Source: JBFELO01 sp041552055
GTDB lineage: Bacteria > Acidobacteriota > Thermoanaerobaculia > Thermoanaerobaculales > Sulfomarinibacteraceae
DNA length: 12,880 nucleotides
Assembly: GCA_041552055.1 (NCBI GenBank)
Contig: JBFELO010000132.1
Coordinates: 1 to 12,880 of the forward strand
Direction of reading: 5' to 3'
A model generated the notes under the pieces. The model had not been told where the DNA came from, did no database searches, and worked only from the letters and a program-made list of their open reading frames with translations. Below, piece after piece: positions 12,821 to 12,880 of the stretch (position 1 is its first letter; each line of letters opens with the position of its first letter). The position numbers and the translations under genes are program-made.

Positions 12821-12880
12821 GGATTTCCTTTCGGAGAATGAGAGAGGCTTACCAGGGCGTAGTTTGGGACCCCACACTGA

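Overview
This is a GC-rich bacterial chromosomal window of about 12.9 kb. The gene set is that of a diderm: a secreted amidase, peptidoglycan enzymes and two predicted outer-membrane barrels. The Ser/Thr kinase fragment has the GGMGEVYRATD style abundant in Acidobacteriota and some related soil or aquatic phyla. An Acidobacteriota-like origin is my best guess, but no gene settles the phylum.

Left third (1-3420), accessory region. On the minus strand, reading right to left: a vapBC toxin-antitoxin pair (2753-3351) with an unusual interlocked repeat upstream; a four-gene tRNA operon, Pro(TGG)-Arg(TCT)-His(GTG)-Arg(CCG), behind a good sigma70 promoter; a 197-bp segment bounded by two copies of the tRNA-Arg(CCG) 3' end and filled with nested palindromes, which looks like an integration scar or a structured element; a broken Ser/Thr kinase 5' end (frameshifted and cut before its catalytic loop) running directly into an exported M29-type aminopeptidase; and the first codons of an IS110-family recombinase leaving the window. 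The ribosome binding site of that recombinase lies in a perfect 11-bp inverted repeat.

Middle (3534-7456), housekeeping and envelope genes. rph (RNase PH, minus) and asnB (glutamine-dependent asparagine synthetase, plus) diverge from a 426-bp gap. The gap holds a hexanucleotide array whose minus strand is a perfect G-quadruplex motif. asnB has a TACAAT box so close to its ATG that the mRNA may be leaderless. A predicted outer-membrane beta-barrel gene follows.

Right (7618-12626), envelope genes. Two small exported proteins, one with four cysteines and one a glycine-zipper protein, form a plus-strand pair. They converge on a tightly packed minus-strand operon: N-acetylmuramoyl-L-alanine amidase, a GerMN-domain protein, murI, and a beta-barrel protein resembling DUF3187. 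Two ATGA overlaps couple the first three genes, which links D-glutamate supply for peptidoglycan with septal peptidoglycan cleavage. The right edge (12672-12880) is non-coding and contains a hairpin.

The most unusual signals are the IS110 leader (a possible bridge-RNA region), the palindrome-rich segment between the tRNA 3'-end copies, the kinase-aminopeptidase junction, and the G-quadruplex array in front of rph.
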